From the NCBI GenBank assembly GCA_963820775.1, contig CAWGBF010000014.1, forward strand, positions 53,541 to 117,540: 64,000 bases of DNA, in the 5' to 3' direction. The notes under the pieces were generated by a model that was given only the letters and a program-made list of their open reading frames with translations, was not told where the DNA came from and did not search any database. The position numbers were made by a program, and so were the translations under genes. Positions 54,556 through 63,938 of the stretch are shown one piece after another (within the stretch, counting starts at the first letter, position 1; each line of letters opens with the position of its first letter). This stretch comes from Roseiarcus sp963820775 (GTDB lineage: Bacteria; Pseudomonadota; Alphaproteobacteria; Rhizobiales; Beijerinckiaceae).

Positions 54556-55672
54556 ATGAACGACGCCTTTGAGAAAGACTGTCTCGAGATCCTGGCTGAG
54601 AAGGCGCGGCGGAGCGGCGTTAGTCGACGCCAGTTCGCGCAATGGGCGGCGATCGCGCTTGGGGGCGCGCCGTTTGCGCTGAGGTCGACGGGCGCGCGCG
54701 CCGCCGACCGACAGCTCGTTCTCGTCAACTGGGGCGGCGACGCCATCAAGGCCTACGATCAGGCCTATGGACAGCCTTTCCTTAAGGCGACCGGCATCGA
54801 GGTGAAGGAGGACGGCACCGGACCCACCGAAGGCGCGATCACGGCGCAGTTCAAGAGCGGCAAGCCGACATGGGACCTGGTCGACGCCGACCCGTTCTCG
54901 GCCATTTCGCTCGGCAAGCAGGGCATGATCGAGCCGATCGACTATACGGTCGTCGACAAGTCCAAGATGCGGCCCGGCTTTGGCTGGGACTTCGCCGCCT
55001 CGACCTACTTCTTTTCCTATGTGATCGCCTACGACGCACAGAAATTCGGCGTCCAATCCGCCGAAGACCATGGCCGATTTCTTCGATGTTGCGAAATACC
55101 CGGGCAAGCGCTCGCTGTATAAATGGGGCGCCGGCATGTGGGAGGCGGCGCTACTCGCCGACGGCGTCGCGCCTGACAAGCTCTATCCGCTCGACCTGAA
55201 GCGCGCGCACGACAAGCTCGCCGCGTTCAAGCCCAATGTCGTTTCCTATTGGGGCGGCGGCGCGGAAAGTCAGCAGGTGATGCTGAGCGGCGACGCTTCG
55301 ATGGCGATCATCTGGTCGACGCGAGCCTCGCTCCTCGACCAGGACACCAAAGGCCAGGTCAAGTTCATCTGGGATCAGGGCCTGATCTCGCCGGGCGCGC
55401 TCGCGGTGATCAAGAACAATCCCGGCGGCAAGGACGCGGCGATGAAGTTCATCGCCTCGACCTCCGACCCGCAAAGGCAGCTCGTCATGTTCAAGCTGTT
55501 GGGCCAGGGCCCCGCCAATCCGGCGGCCGACGCGCTGATCCCCGCCGACCAGAAGAAATACAATCCAGTCGACCCGGACAATTTCAAGAAGCAGGTCGCG
55601 CTGGACATGCCATGGTACGCCGACAATTACGGCGCCGCGCTCGACGCCTACACCAAGATCATCTCGGCATGA
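54556..55672 (+). pseudogene. Pot-type ABC substrate-binding protein, one frameshift
   Basis: Starts at the ATG at 54556. It carries a twin-arginine signal (SRRQFAQWAAIALGGAPFALRSTGARA), then a SBP_bac_8-like body: LVLVNWGGDAIKAYDQAYGQPFLKATGIEVKEDGTGPTEGAI. The frame breaks near 55050-55075: upstream ends in KFGVQSAEDHGRFLRCCEI, while the continuing frame gives TMADFFDVAKYPGKRSLYKWGAGMWEAALLADG to the stop at 55672. The shift equals one extra base. The rest is intact and fits the family, so it is functional if the base is an error. It would bind the substrate of this importer. Confidence 0.85.
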
Positions 55673-56605
55673 GATCGAGGCGTCCGGCCGCTTTGTCCTC
55701 CTTCTCCTCGGTCGACGCGACGGAGGAAGAGAGCGGCCGCGCCGCGCGCGCCGCCCTCAGGCTGAAGCGGCCGGACGTCGCCAAATGGATGGCGGTTGTC
55801 TTCGTTGCGCCGTTGCTCGCCTTTCTGGCGTTTATCTACCTTATTCCCTTCCTCGGCGTCGCCGCCTGGAGCGTCACGCTGCCCAAGCCCGGGCTTGGCC
55901 AATATGAGCGGCTGGTCGGCGATCCACTCGTCTTCTCGGTCTTCGTGCGCACCTTCCGCATTTGCGCAATCGTCACCTTTTGCTCCGTCGCCGCAGCTTA
56001 CGCGATCGCCTATGTCTGGGTGCGCGGAACGCGGCTTGCAGCGGCGCCTCACCGAACTTTGCATCCTCATCCCGTTCTGGATCTCAGTCCTGACCCGCGC
56101 CTTCGGCTGGCTGGCGCTGCTCTCCAACCGCGGCCTTCTCAACACATGGCTGCAGGCTGCAGGCCTCACGGACAGCCCGCTTCAGCTTGCCCGGAACGAG
56201 CCAAGCGTCATCCTCGGCATGACGCATGTGCTGATCCCCTTCGCCGCCTTCCCGCTCGCTTCCGCCATGCGCGCCGTCGATGAGCGCGTTCTGCTCGCCG
56301 CGCGCGGCCTCGGCGCCTCGCGCCTGCGCATCTTCTGGCGAGTGTTCCTGCCGATGACGGCTTCCGGCGTGATCGGCGGCGCGCTGGTCGTCTTTGTCTT
56401 CGCGCTCGGCTTCTTCGTCACGCCGGCGATCCTCGGCGGCGGGCGCAGCATCATGGCGGCCGAGCTCGTCTATCTGCGTATGTTTCAGAGTCCGGATTGG
56501 GGCCTCGGCGCGGCGGTGAGCGTCGCGCTCGTATTGATCGTCGGCCTGCTCCTCGCCGCGCTCTACCGCTTCGCCAACCAGGCCCTGCTCGGCGGCGCGC
56601 GATGA
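55669..56605 (+). pseudogene. Pot-type ABC permease (PotB-like), one frameshift
   Basis: Starts at the ATG at 55669, overlapping the binding-protein stop. The first frame has the N-terminal membrane helices up to YVWVRGT. Near 56020-56040 it shifts by one base to QRRLTELCILIPFWISVLTRAFGWLALL, then the permease motif AARGLGASRLRIFWRVFLPMTASGV and the final helices to 56605. The reading is restored by removal of one base. Next to the frameshift in the preceding gene, this suggests either local error or inactivation of the importer. Confidence 0.85.
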
Positions 56606-57402
56606 CGCTGCGCCCCAAGCCCATCGCGCTCGCTCTCGCCGGCATTGTGGCCGGCTTCCTGCTGCTGCCGCTCGTCGCGATCGTCCCGATCTCGCTCACT
56701 CCCGCGCGCTTTCTCACCATGCCGCACGGCGAATTGTCACTGACCCACTATCGCGATCTCATCGACAATCCCGACTGGGCGAGGAGCGTTCTTTTGAGCT
56801 TGCGCGTCGGCCTCGCCGCGAGCGCCATCGCCACTGCGCTCGCCCTCGCCTTCGCGCTTGGAATCTGGATGTTCAAGCCCCGTTTCGCCGCCTTGATGGT
56901 CGGCTTCGTGCTGCTGCCGATGGTCGCCCCGCCGATCGTCTCGGCGATGATCCTCTATTTCTTTTTGACCAGCCTCTCGCAGCTGAGCGGCGCGATCGGC
57001 TACGATACCTGGTTCGGCGTGACGATCGCCCATGTCGTGATGATCGTCCCCTTCGCCGTGGTGCTCATCCTCGTCGCGCTCGCCCAGGTCGATCGCCGCA
57101 TCGATCTCGCCGCGCGCGGGCTCGGCGCCTCCACGTTTCAGCGCGTGTTCAAAATCATCCTGCCGAACATCCGCTTCGGCGTTCTGACCGCCTTCCTGCT
57201 CGCCTTCGTCCTCTCATGGGACGAAATCGGCGTCACGCTCTTTGTCACCAGTGTCAACGCCATCACGCTCCCGCGCCTGATGTGGATGGGCTTGCACGAC
57301 AATATCGACCCTGCGATAGCCGCCATCTCGGTTGTGCTGATCTTTGTCACGACGATCGCGCTGGTCAGCCGCATGCTGCTCCAGCGCGAGGAACCTGCCT
57401 GA
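56602..57402 (+). CDS. Pot-type ABC permease (PotC-like)
   Basis: 266 residues from the ATG at 56602, whose ATGA overlaps the previous permease stop. Six membrane segments; the coupling-helix motif AARGLGASTFQRVFKIILPNIRFGVLTAFLLAFVLSWDEIGVTLF is typical of PotC-like permeases. Intact, unlike its partner. Confidence 0.92.
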   Translation: MTLRPKPIALALAGIVAGFLLLPLVAIVPISLTPARFLTMPHGELSLTHYRDLIDNPDWARSVLLSLRVGLAASAIATALALAFALGIWMFKPRFAALMVGFVLLPMVAPPIVSAMILYFFLTSLSQLSGAIGYDTWFGVTIAHVVMIVPFAVVLILVALAQVDRRIDLAARGLGASTFQRVFKIILPNIRFGVLTAFLLAFVLSWDEIGVTLFVTSVNAITLPRLMWMGLHDNIDPAIAAISVVLIFVTTIALVSRMLLQREEPA

Positions 57403-57412
57403 GGGGCGAGAA

Positions 57413-58417
57413 ATGGACGAAGTCTTTGCCCGCCGAGACATGATCGCGCCCGCGAGGCTCAAGGCGCTCAGCGTCAAGTCCGACCTGAGCGGCGCCCTGC
57501 AGCTCGGCGGGCATGCCGCTGCGCTTGCCGTGACCGGAACAGCCCTCTGGTTCAGTTGGGGGAGCTGGCTTGCCGTTCCCTTCTTCATCGCGCATGGCGT
57601 CCTGATCAACTTCCTCTACGCCGGGCAGCACGAGTTCAGCCATTCGACCGTGTTTCGCACGAAGAAGCTCAACGAGATCTTCGGGCGTCTGTTCGGCTTC
57701 ATCCTCATCTATCCGCGCGATTTCGATCAGATCCAGCACTTCGCTCATCACCGCTATACGCAGATCTGGGAACGGGACGGGGAGCTGGCGCGCGATCGCT
57801 ATACATTGACCTCCTATCTCCTGTGGGTGCTCGGGCCGACCTACTGGTGCACACGCATCCGGCGTATCCTCCGATTCTCGACGGGCGTCGTGACGGAGCC
57901 TTATATTCCGGAGGACCGCAAGGCGGACGTGGTCCGAGAGGCGCGCTGGCATCTCGCGGGCTACGCCGCCATCGCCGCGATCTCGATCGCCGCGGGTACC
58001 TGGGCCGCTGTTCAGCTATGGCTTCTGCCAATGCTGGTGACGAAGCCCGTCCACCAGCTGCAGAACACGATCGAGCATCTCGGCCTCCCGCATGTGGACG
58101 CGATCACCGAGAACACCCGCTCGACCCGCACCAATGCGTTGATGCGCTGGATATGCTGGAACATGCAATATCACACCGCCCATCATGCGTTTCCGGGCGT
58201 GCCCTGCTACGCCCTGCCCCACTTGCATCAGGAGCTTTTCGTCGAGCGCGGGCGCCTGCCGCACATGATGTCCTATCTCGCCTTCCAATGGGCGGTTTTG
58301 CGCGCCTTCTGGAACGGGCGCACCGAAGCGGACTATCCGGACGACGCGATCTGGATCGCCGACGACACCGACCTTCAGCCGGTCGCGCCGCGCGTCCGGC
58401 CGGCAAGGCAGGCTTGA
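57413..58417 (+). CDS. Membrane fatty-acid-desaturase-fold oxygenase
   Basis: 334 residues from the ATG at 57413 (GAGGGGCGAG upstream). Histidine clusters of the FA_desaturase superfamily are present: GQHEFSHST (about 73-81), FAHHRYTQ (about 109-116) and MQYHTAHHAFPG (about 249-260). Several hydrophobic segments. In this location, between a Pot-type importer and soluble catabolic enzymes, it more likely hydroxylates or desaturates the imported substrate than a membrane lipid, but this is inference. It is not closely similar to the acyl-CoA desaturase at 34 kb. Confidence 0.85.
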   Translation: MDEVFARRDMIAPARLKALSVKSDLSGALQLGGHAAALAVTGTALWFSWGSWLAVPFFIAHGVLINFLYAGQHEFSHSTVFRTKKLNEIFGRLFGFILIYPRDFDQIQHFAHHRYTQIWERDGELARDRYTLTSYLLWVLGPTYWCTRIRRILRFSTGVVTEPYIPEDRKADVVREARWHLAGYAAIAAISIAAGTWAAVQLWLLPMLVTKPVHQLQNTIEHLGLPHVDAITENTRSTRTNALMRWICWNMQYHTAHHAFPGVPCYALPHLHQELFVERGRLPHMMSYLAFQWAVLRAFWNGRTEADYPDDAIWIADDTDLQPVAPRVRPARQA

Positions 58418-58420
58418 GCG

Positions 58421-59284
58421 ATGGCGCTCAGCGTCTATCAATCCTCGTGGGCGACTGAGATGCGGCGACCGGGGACGCCGGAGCGCCCAGTCGAGGAGCG
58501 GTTCGACCGCGTGCGCGATGCTGGCTTCGACGGCATGGCGATCGATCTCGGCGCGATGGACATCGACGCGGCGCGGAAGCTCGTCCCGGAGTTTACTCGC
58601 ACAGGCTTGAAAGGCCTGCTGACCGCCTTTCCGCGCTCGATCGAGGAATTGCGACCGGCCCTTCATCTCGCCAAGGATATCGACTCGCCCTTCGTCATCG
58701 TCGTCGGACAGGTCATGCCGCTCGCTGTCGCGGATATGGCGGAGGCGATCCGGGCGTGGCTCATGATCGCCGACGAAGAGAAGCTCCCGATTCAGTTCGA
58801 GACGCATCGCAACTCGATCACCAACGACCTTTTCTCGACGCTGCTCCTGCTCGACGCCGTCCCAGAGATGCGGCTCAGCGCTGATCTCTCGCACTATGTC
58901 GTCGACCGCGGGATGATGCAGCCGATCACCGCCGAATATCAGAGCTATGTCGGCCGCATTCTCGAGCGCTCCGATTCGTTCCAGGGTCGCGTCGCCAATC
59001 GCTGTCAAATCCAGTTGTCGCTGAATTTCCCGCAGCATCGCGTCTGGATCGATACGTTTCTCGACTGGTGGCGACGCGGCTTCGCTTCGTGGCGGCGGCG
59101 CTCGCCGGCGGAAGAGGATTGCATTTTCCTCTGCGAGCTTGGGCCCCGCGATTACGCGATCACCGACGCGAATGGCGAGGAGCTATCGGACCGCTGGAGC
59201 GAGGCGCTCCTACTCAAGGGATGGGCGGCGGCGTGCTGGGCTGAAGCGGGCGAAGACAGCGCCAAGCGCAGCGCAGCGGCTTAG
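58421..59284 (+). CDS. Sugar-phosphate-isomerase-like TIM-barrel protein
   Basis: 287 residues matching the AP-endonuclease-2/xylose-isomerase-like TIM-barrel superfamily: VEERFDRVRDAGFDGMAIDLGAMDI, LPIQFETHRNSITNDLF (metal-binding Glu), MRLSADLSHYV (Asp and His), and a C-terminal ELGPRDYAITDANG. Members are isomerases, epimerases or dehydratases, and the substrate is unknown. Starts three bases after the desaturase-fold gene, so the two are co-transcribed. Confidence 0.78.
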   Translation: MALSVYQSSWATEMRRPGTPERPVEERFDRVRDAGFDGMAIDLGAMDIDAARKLVPEFTRTGLKGLLTAFPRSIEELRPALHLAKDIDSPFVIVVGQVMPLAVADMAEAIRAWLMIADEEKLPIQFETHRNSITNDLFSTLLLLDAVPEMRLSADLSHYVVDRGMMQPITAEYQSYVGRILERSDSFQGRVANRCQIQLSLNFPQHRVWIDTFLDWWRRGFASWRRRSPAEEDCIFLCELGPRDYAITDANGEELSDRWSEALLLKGWAAACWAEAGEDSAKRSAAA

Positions 59285-59421
59285 AGCATAATGCGATTGG
59301 GTGGAATGATGGTCGTCATGGCGAGCGAAGCGAAGCAATCCAGGAGTCGTCGGGCGCCCTGCGGCCCTCTGGATCGCCGCGTCGCTTCGCTCCTCGCGAT
59401 GACGATTCTATCCGAACGCGG
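59284..59421. repeat. Alphaproteobacterial palindromic repeat
   Basis: Long inverted repeat: CGTCATGGCGAGCGAAGCGA (start of the arm 59314-59343) pairs with CGCTTCGCTCCTCGCGATGACG (end of the arm 59369-59404) with a few mismatches. It resembles a dispersed palindromic repeat found in many Hyphomicrobiales genomes. It lies between the TIM-barrel and aldolase genes and may interrupt or terminate the operon transcript. Confidence 0.7.
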
Positions 59422-60195
59422 ATGAAGGCGCCCATGTCCGTCACCAGCTTCCCCGTCGAAAACCAGTCCGCCGAATGGCGCGAGCGCGTCGAGCTCGCCG
59501 CCTGCTATCGCCTGCTTGCCCATTACAAGATGACGGACCTCATTTACACGCATGCGACGGTCCGCGTCCCCGGCGAGCCGGGACGGTTCCTCATCAATCC
59601 TTATGGCTGGCGCTGGGAGGAGATCACGGCCTCCTCGCTGGTGAAGATCGACGTCGACGGCCGCAAGATCGACGACAGCCCGCATCGCGTGAATCCCGCC
59701 GGCTTCACCATCCACAGCGCCGTTCACTTGGCGCGTCATGACGCGGCCTGCGTCATCCACACTCACACGCGGGCAGGCATGGCCGTGTCCGTCGTCAAGG
59801 ACGGCCTCCTGCCGATCAGCCAGATCGCCTTGCAATATTACGGCCGGCTGGGCGTCCACGAATATGAGGGAATCGCGCTCGATCTCGACGAGCGCCAGCG
59901 CATCATTCGCGATCTCGGCGGTTCTTGTGGCCTGATCCTGCGCAATCACGGCCTTTTGACCGTCGGGCGCAGCGTCGCCGAAGCCTTCAGCTTGATGTTC
60001 TACCTCAACCTAGCCTGCGAGGTGCAGGTCGCCACGCTGTCCATGGGCGCCGAGCTCGTCATTCCGCCGAAGGAGGTTTGCGAGCGGGTCGGCAAGCAAT
60101 ATGATCAGATGGCCTTCGATGACGGCGACCTTCAGCTCGAATGGGCGGCGCATCTGCGCATGTTGGACGCGCTTGATCCCTCCTATCGGAACTGA
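59422..60195 (+). CDS. Class II aldolase/adducin family protein
   Basis: 257 residues. Family pattern: the N-terminal ELAACYRLLAHYKMTDLIYTHATVRVPG and the zinc-ligand region AAVIHTHTRAGMAVS-like (CVIHTHTRAGM), then GGSCGLILRNHGLLTVG. Three His ligands of the zinc site are intact. Family members carry out retro-aldol cleavage or epimerisation of phosphorylated or hydroxy-acid substrates. The substrate is unknown; it is expected to act on a product of the oxygenases nearby. Confidence 0.87.
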   Translation: MKAPMSVTSFPVENQSAEWRERVELAACYRLLAHYKMTDLIYTHATVRVPGEPGRFLINPYGWRWEEITASSLVKIDVDGRKIDDSPHRVNPAGFTIHSAVHLARHDAACVIHTHTRAGMAVSVVKDGLLPISQIALQYYGRLGVHEYEGIALDLDERQRIIRDLGGSCGLILRNHGLLTVGRSVAEAFSLMFYLNLACEVQVATLSMGAELVIPPKEVCERVGKQYDQMAFDDGDLQLEWAAHLRMLDALDPSYRN

Positions 60196-60240
60196 TTTCA
60201 TTGAAGTTGGTCCGTTCTCTATTCGCTAGGAAGCGCGACG

Positions 60241-61314
60241 ATGATCCGAACCACCAGCGGCGACTTCGATTGGACGCTGCCGTCCAAAGACTATCGCGAT
60301 CCGGCTCTTTTCGAGCGCGAGCGGCGGGAGATTTTCGCGAAGAACTGGATGCTGTTTTCCTGGTCGGGGCGGCTGCGGGAGCCTGGCGACTACGTGACCG
60401 GCACGGTCGCGGGCTATCCCGTCTTCGCCATCCGCGACGACGAGGGGCGAGTTCGCGCTTTCCATAATGTTTGCAGGCATCGCGGAGCACAGCTCCTCAG
60501 CGAAGCGGGCGGCCATTGCGGGAAGCTTCTCGTCTGCCCCTATCACAGCTGGAGCTATACGCGCGCCGGTCAGCTCAACAAGGCCGTCGATTTCGGTTCG
60601 GATACGTCCTTCGATCCGGACGCCTGGGCCCTCTACGCCCTGGACGCTGAAGAATGGCGGGGGCTTGTCTTCGTCAGAATTAGGCGCGGCGGACCAGGGC
60701 TGGCGGATTGGCTCGGCCCGATCCACAGCATGGCCGCCGACTACCCGCTCGAGCAGCAGCATTATTTCATGTCGAAAGACCGCGACTGCGCTGTCGACTG
60801 GAAGACCTACGGCGAGAACTACCTCGAATGCTACCATTGCCGGACGATGCATCCCGGCCTCTGCGCCGCCATGGACATTGATAACTACCGAATCGACACC
60901 TACCAGCGAGAGAAGTTCTTCCACCTGCACGCGCCGAGGCGCGAAGGCGGGCTCACGCGGGGACTTTATTTCTATCGCTTTCCGGTCCTGATGCTGAACT
61001 TCTACGATTGGGGTAGCTCGATCGCGACGATCGAACCGCTCGGTCCCGGCCGCATCAGACATATGAATTGGTATTTCTTCACCGATGTCTCGCCCGAGAA
61101 AGCGGAAGAGAATCGGAAATCCGCCGAATGGTCGGCGCAAATCGTTTCGGAAGATTTGGCCATCATCACCGGCGTGCAGCGCAACCTGAATGTAGGCGTC
61201 TACGAACGCGGCCCTCTGTCGCCCAAATTCGAGGGGGCGGTGAAGGCTTTCCAAGACATGGTGCGCGAGGAATTCGGCGCTCGCGGGCCAGTGCGGAGCT
61301 TCGCCGCGGAGTGA
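60241..61314 (+). CDS. Rieske non-heme iron oxygenase alpha subunit
   Basis: 357 residues. The Rieske [2Fe-2S] site is complete: NVCRHRGAQLL (Cys, His) and LLVCPYHSWSY (Cys, His). The catalytic mononuclear iron site is suggested by GENYLECYHCRTMHPGL. It resembles the choline monooxygenase/GbcA-CntA-type group used in demethylation or hydroxylation of quaternary amines and related compounds. A ferredoxin-reductase partner is not encoded next to it. Last intact gene of the block; a decayed IS66 element starts within about 70 bp. Confidence 0.9.
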   Translation: MIRTTSGDFDWTLPSKDYRDPALFERERREIFAKNWMLFSWSGRLREPGDYVTGTVAGYPVFAIRDDEGRVRAFHNVCRHRGAQLLSEAGGHCGKLLVCPYHSWSYTRAGQLNKAVDFGSDTSFDPDAWALYALDAEEWRGLVFVRIRRGGPGLADWLGPIHSMAADYPLEQQHYFMSKDRDCAVDWKTYGENYLECYHCRTMHPGLCAAMDIDNYRIDTYQREKFFHLHAPRREGGLTRGLYFYRFPVLMLNFYDWGSSIATIEPLGPGRIRHMNWYFFTDVSPEKAEENRKSAEWSAQIVSEDLAIITGVQRNLNVGVYERGPLSPKFEGAVKAFQDMVREEFGARGPVRSFAAE

Positions 61315-61384
61315 TGCGGGATTCAGTAAAGAGATCGCTCGGCGTTCTCGACGGTCCCGAAAGCGGCGTGGAGCGCCGGGAGGC

Positions 61385-62491
61385 TCAGCGAAGCTTTTCG
61401 ATCGTGCTTTTCCATTTGACGGCGGCGGGATGGACGGGGGTCAGGGCGATGATCCGGTCGAACTCGGCTTTCAGGCGTCGTCTGTGCCGTTTAAGCGTGA
61501 CGTCGTTCAATCTGTCGCGCCGCGCCGCCTCATCGCAGGCCAGAGCGAGAAAGTGGCGCAGCGCCGGGGCGAAGCCGCCGTCGCCCTCGTCAATCACCTA
61601 TTGCGTGTCGCGCAGGAGATGGGGCAGACCTGCTGGTCCTTCTTCGCTCAGCCGGCCTGGGCGCCGTAGCGATCGGAGACCCAGACGTCCGGACGAACCT
61701 CGCCAAGGAACGCCCCGACCGCCTCCTTGGAGCGTCGGGGATGAGTGAGGAAACAGGCGTTCTGGCCATGGTGGAAAACCCACAGCCGCCAACTTCGCTT
61801 GCCAACCCGTAAGCCAGTTTCGTCGGAACAGATCACCCCGCCCGACAACAGCCGGGCGCGGATGGCGGCGCTGGCCGCGGCGAAGCGCTGGCGCGCGCCC
61901 AGGAGAATGTTGACCAGCGCGCCTTCGCTGATGGGAAGGCCGAACACGTCGCCCATCAGGCGCGACAGCCGCTCGAAGCCGATCCCTTGGGTGAAGCGCA
62001 GATAGAGGACGAAGGCGCGCAGGTTGGGGCCGAACGGCGAGCCGGGCTCAAGGCCCGATGGAGCCTCGGCCTTGAACCGTCCTGCGCAACGGGGGCAGAC
62101 GCCTGCGTGCAGCCTCACCTGCGTGACCTCGGGCGCAATCGGGGGAATCTCGATCCGGTCATAGATCTCGCAAGGCTCTTGCGGGCTCTGCGAGACGTCG
62201 GCGCCGCAATGCCCGCACGCTCGCCAGGATGGCGCGCTCCGGGTTGGGATGCAGCGGCCGATGCGCGCCCGGATGCGGCTTCTTCTTGCGACGGTTCTTG
62301 ACGAACTCGGTCGCCGTCTTCTGGCCCCGGCTCGGCGGAAGGCTCGAATTATCCGGCGTCTTGGGCGGACGATCAAGCTTGGCCTGCAATTGGGCGACCA
62401 AGGCGCTCAGCCGCTCGATCGCCTCCGCCTGCGCCAACGCCGCGCCGATCAGTCCTTCCCGATCCAGCGAATCAAACGCCGCGCGATCCAT
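61385..62491 (-). pseudogene. Decayed IS66-family transposase (TnpC)
   Basis: Three pieces in different frames add up to an IS66 TnpC: an N-terminal helix (MDRAAFDSLDREGL, RLSALVAQLQAKLDRPPKTPDNSSLPPSRGQK) from 62491, a middle part (CGHCGADVSQSPQEPCEIYDRIEIPP, then ICSDETGLRVGKRSWRLWVFHH) down to about 61648, and a C-terminal piece (GGFAPALRHFLALACDEAARR) to 61385. At least two frameshifts separate them and the C-terminus is missing. The right terminus may lie near 62549 (GTAATTGCTCACC on the minus strand). Not functional. Confidence 0.85.
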
Positions 62492-62735
62492 CCACAGCTT
62501 GAATCAAAACCCGATTCCCCCGTCAAATCCCCCCAGGGTGAGCAATTACTTTTGGATCGCCCGCACGGTTCGAGGGGTCGTGTCCCGGCGCGTGGTGTAG
62601 CTGAGGCTTGAGCAAGCCGCTCGCGAAGCGCGCTTTTCATAGCGCTGTAGCGAGTGAAGCGGCTTGCGGCGGCCATCGGCGGTTTTTCGGTAGGTTCGGG
62701 TTGCGAATTGCAAACGCAAACCAAGGAAACCCCCG

Positions 62736-63938
62736 ATGACCGATGAGATGATGAACCTTCGCAGGCTTGTGGAGAAGGCCCCCGACGCGGACATTTTGCG
62801 CGACAGGATCGCCTCGCCGCTGAGCGGCTGATGGAGATGGAAGTGGGCGTCAGAACTGGCCTCGCCCATGGCGAACGCTCGCCGACCGGCTCGCCCAGCC
62901 CAACGGCTATCGGGAGCGGGACTGGGAGACGAGAGCCGGGACGGTGGAGCTTCGCATCCCCAAGCTGCGCAAGGGCTCGTGCTTTCCAAGCTTCCTCTAG
63001 CCGCGGCGCATGGCCGAGAAGGCGCTGACCGCCGTGATCCAGGAAGCCTACGCCTGCCCTCGGGCTTGACCCGAGGGTCCATGGCGTCTCGACCCGCTCG
63101 GTTGACGATCTCGTCCGAGCGATGGGCGCAACCGGCGTCTCCAAGAGCCAGGCGTCGCGGCTGTGCGAGGAGATCGACGCGCGGGTGAAGGCTTTCCTCG
63201 ATCGCCTCTCGAAGGCGATTGGCCTTATGTCTGGCTGGACGCGACCTGCGTGAAGGTCCGCCGTAACCACCCCATTGTGTCTGTCGCCGTCATCGTCGCG
63301 GTCGGGGTCAACATAGACGGCCGGCGCGAGGGGCTCGGCATGGACATCGGCCCCTCGGAGGCCGAGACATTCTGGGCCGAGTTTTTGCGCAAGCAGCGGC
63401 CTGCGCGGCGTCAAGCTCGTCGTCTCGGACGCCCATGAGGGCGTCAAGGCCGCTGCCGCCAAGCTGATGAACGCGACCTGGCGGCGCCGGGTCCATATCA
63501 TGCGCAACGCGCTCGCCCACGCTGGCAAGAGCAGCCGGCGCGTCGTCTCGGCCTTCATGGCGACCGCCTTCGCGCAAGCCAGCGCCAAGGCGCAGTGGCG
63601 AAGGGTCGCCGACCAGCTCAGGCCGAAGCTCTCCAAACTCGCCGGCTTTATGGACGAGGCCGAGGACGACGTCCTCGCCTATATGAGCTTTCCCGCCGAG
63701 CATTGGTCGAAGCTGCACTCCACCAACGGCCTCGAACGGCTCAACGGCGAGATCAAACGGCGAACCGACGTCGTCGGCATCTTTCCCAACGACGAGGCCA
63801 TCGCCCGGCTCGTCGGCGCAATCCTGCTCGAGCAGAACGACGAATGGGCCGTCCAGCGCGCCCGCTATATGACGCTGGAAACCATGACCGCCCTGAGCGA
63901 TGATCCCCATCGTCGGATTGCCAGCCATGGTCATCTGA
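62736..63938 (+). pseudogene. IS256 (Mutator-type) transposase, frameshifted
   Basis: Frame fragments in order: MTDEMMNLRRLVEKAPDADILRDRI (62736), GERSADRL-like region in shifted frames, the piece STRSVDDLVRAMGATGVSKSQASRLCEEIDARVKAF (near 63093), EGDWPYVWLDATCVKVRR with the first DDE Asp, VKLVVSDAHEGVKAAAAKLMNATWRRR with the second, and HSTNGLERLNGEIKRRTDVVGIFPND with the Glu. At least three shifts and a short hairpin insertion break it. Stop codons are also present. Non-functional. Confidence 0.85.
63057..63077. repeat. REP-like hairpin inserted in the IS256 transposase
   Basis: CCCTCGGG-CTTGA-CCCGAGGG is a perfect 8-bp stem with a five-base loop. It interrupts the transposase reading where GVSTRSVDDLV should follow directly after EAY. 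About 30 extra bases appear to have entered the gene. Confidence 0.7.

Noticed and set aside
14872..56605. Programmed frameshifting in the MscS, DUF4105 and Pot-type genes
   Set aside because: No conserved slippery heptamer or downstream pseudoknot was seen at any of the four sites, and these families are not known for recoding.
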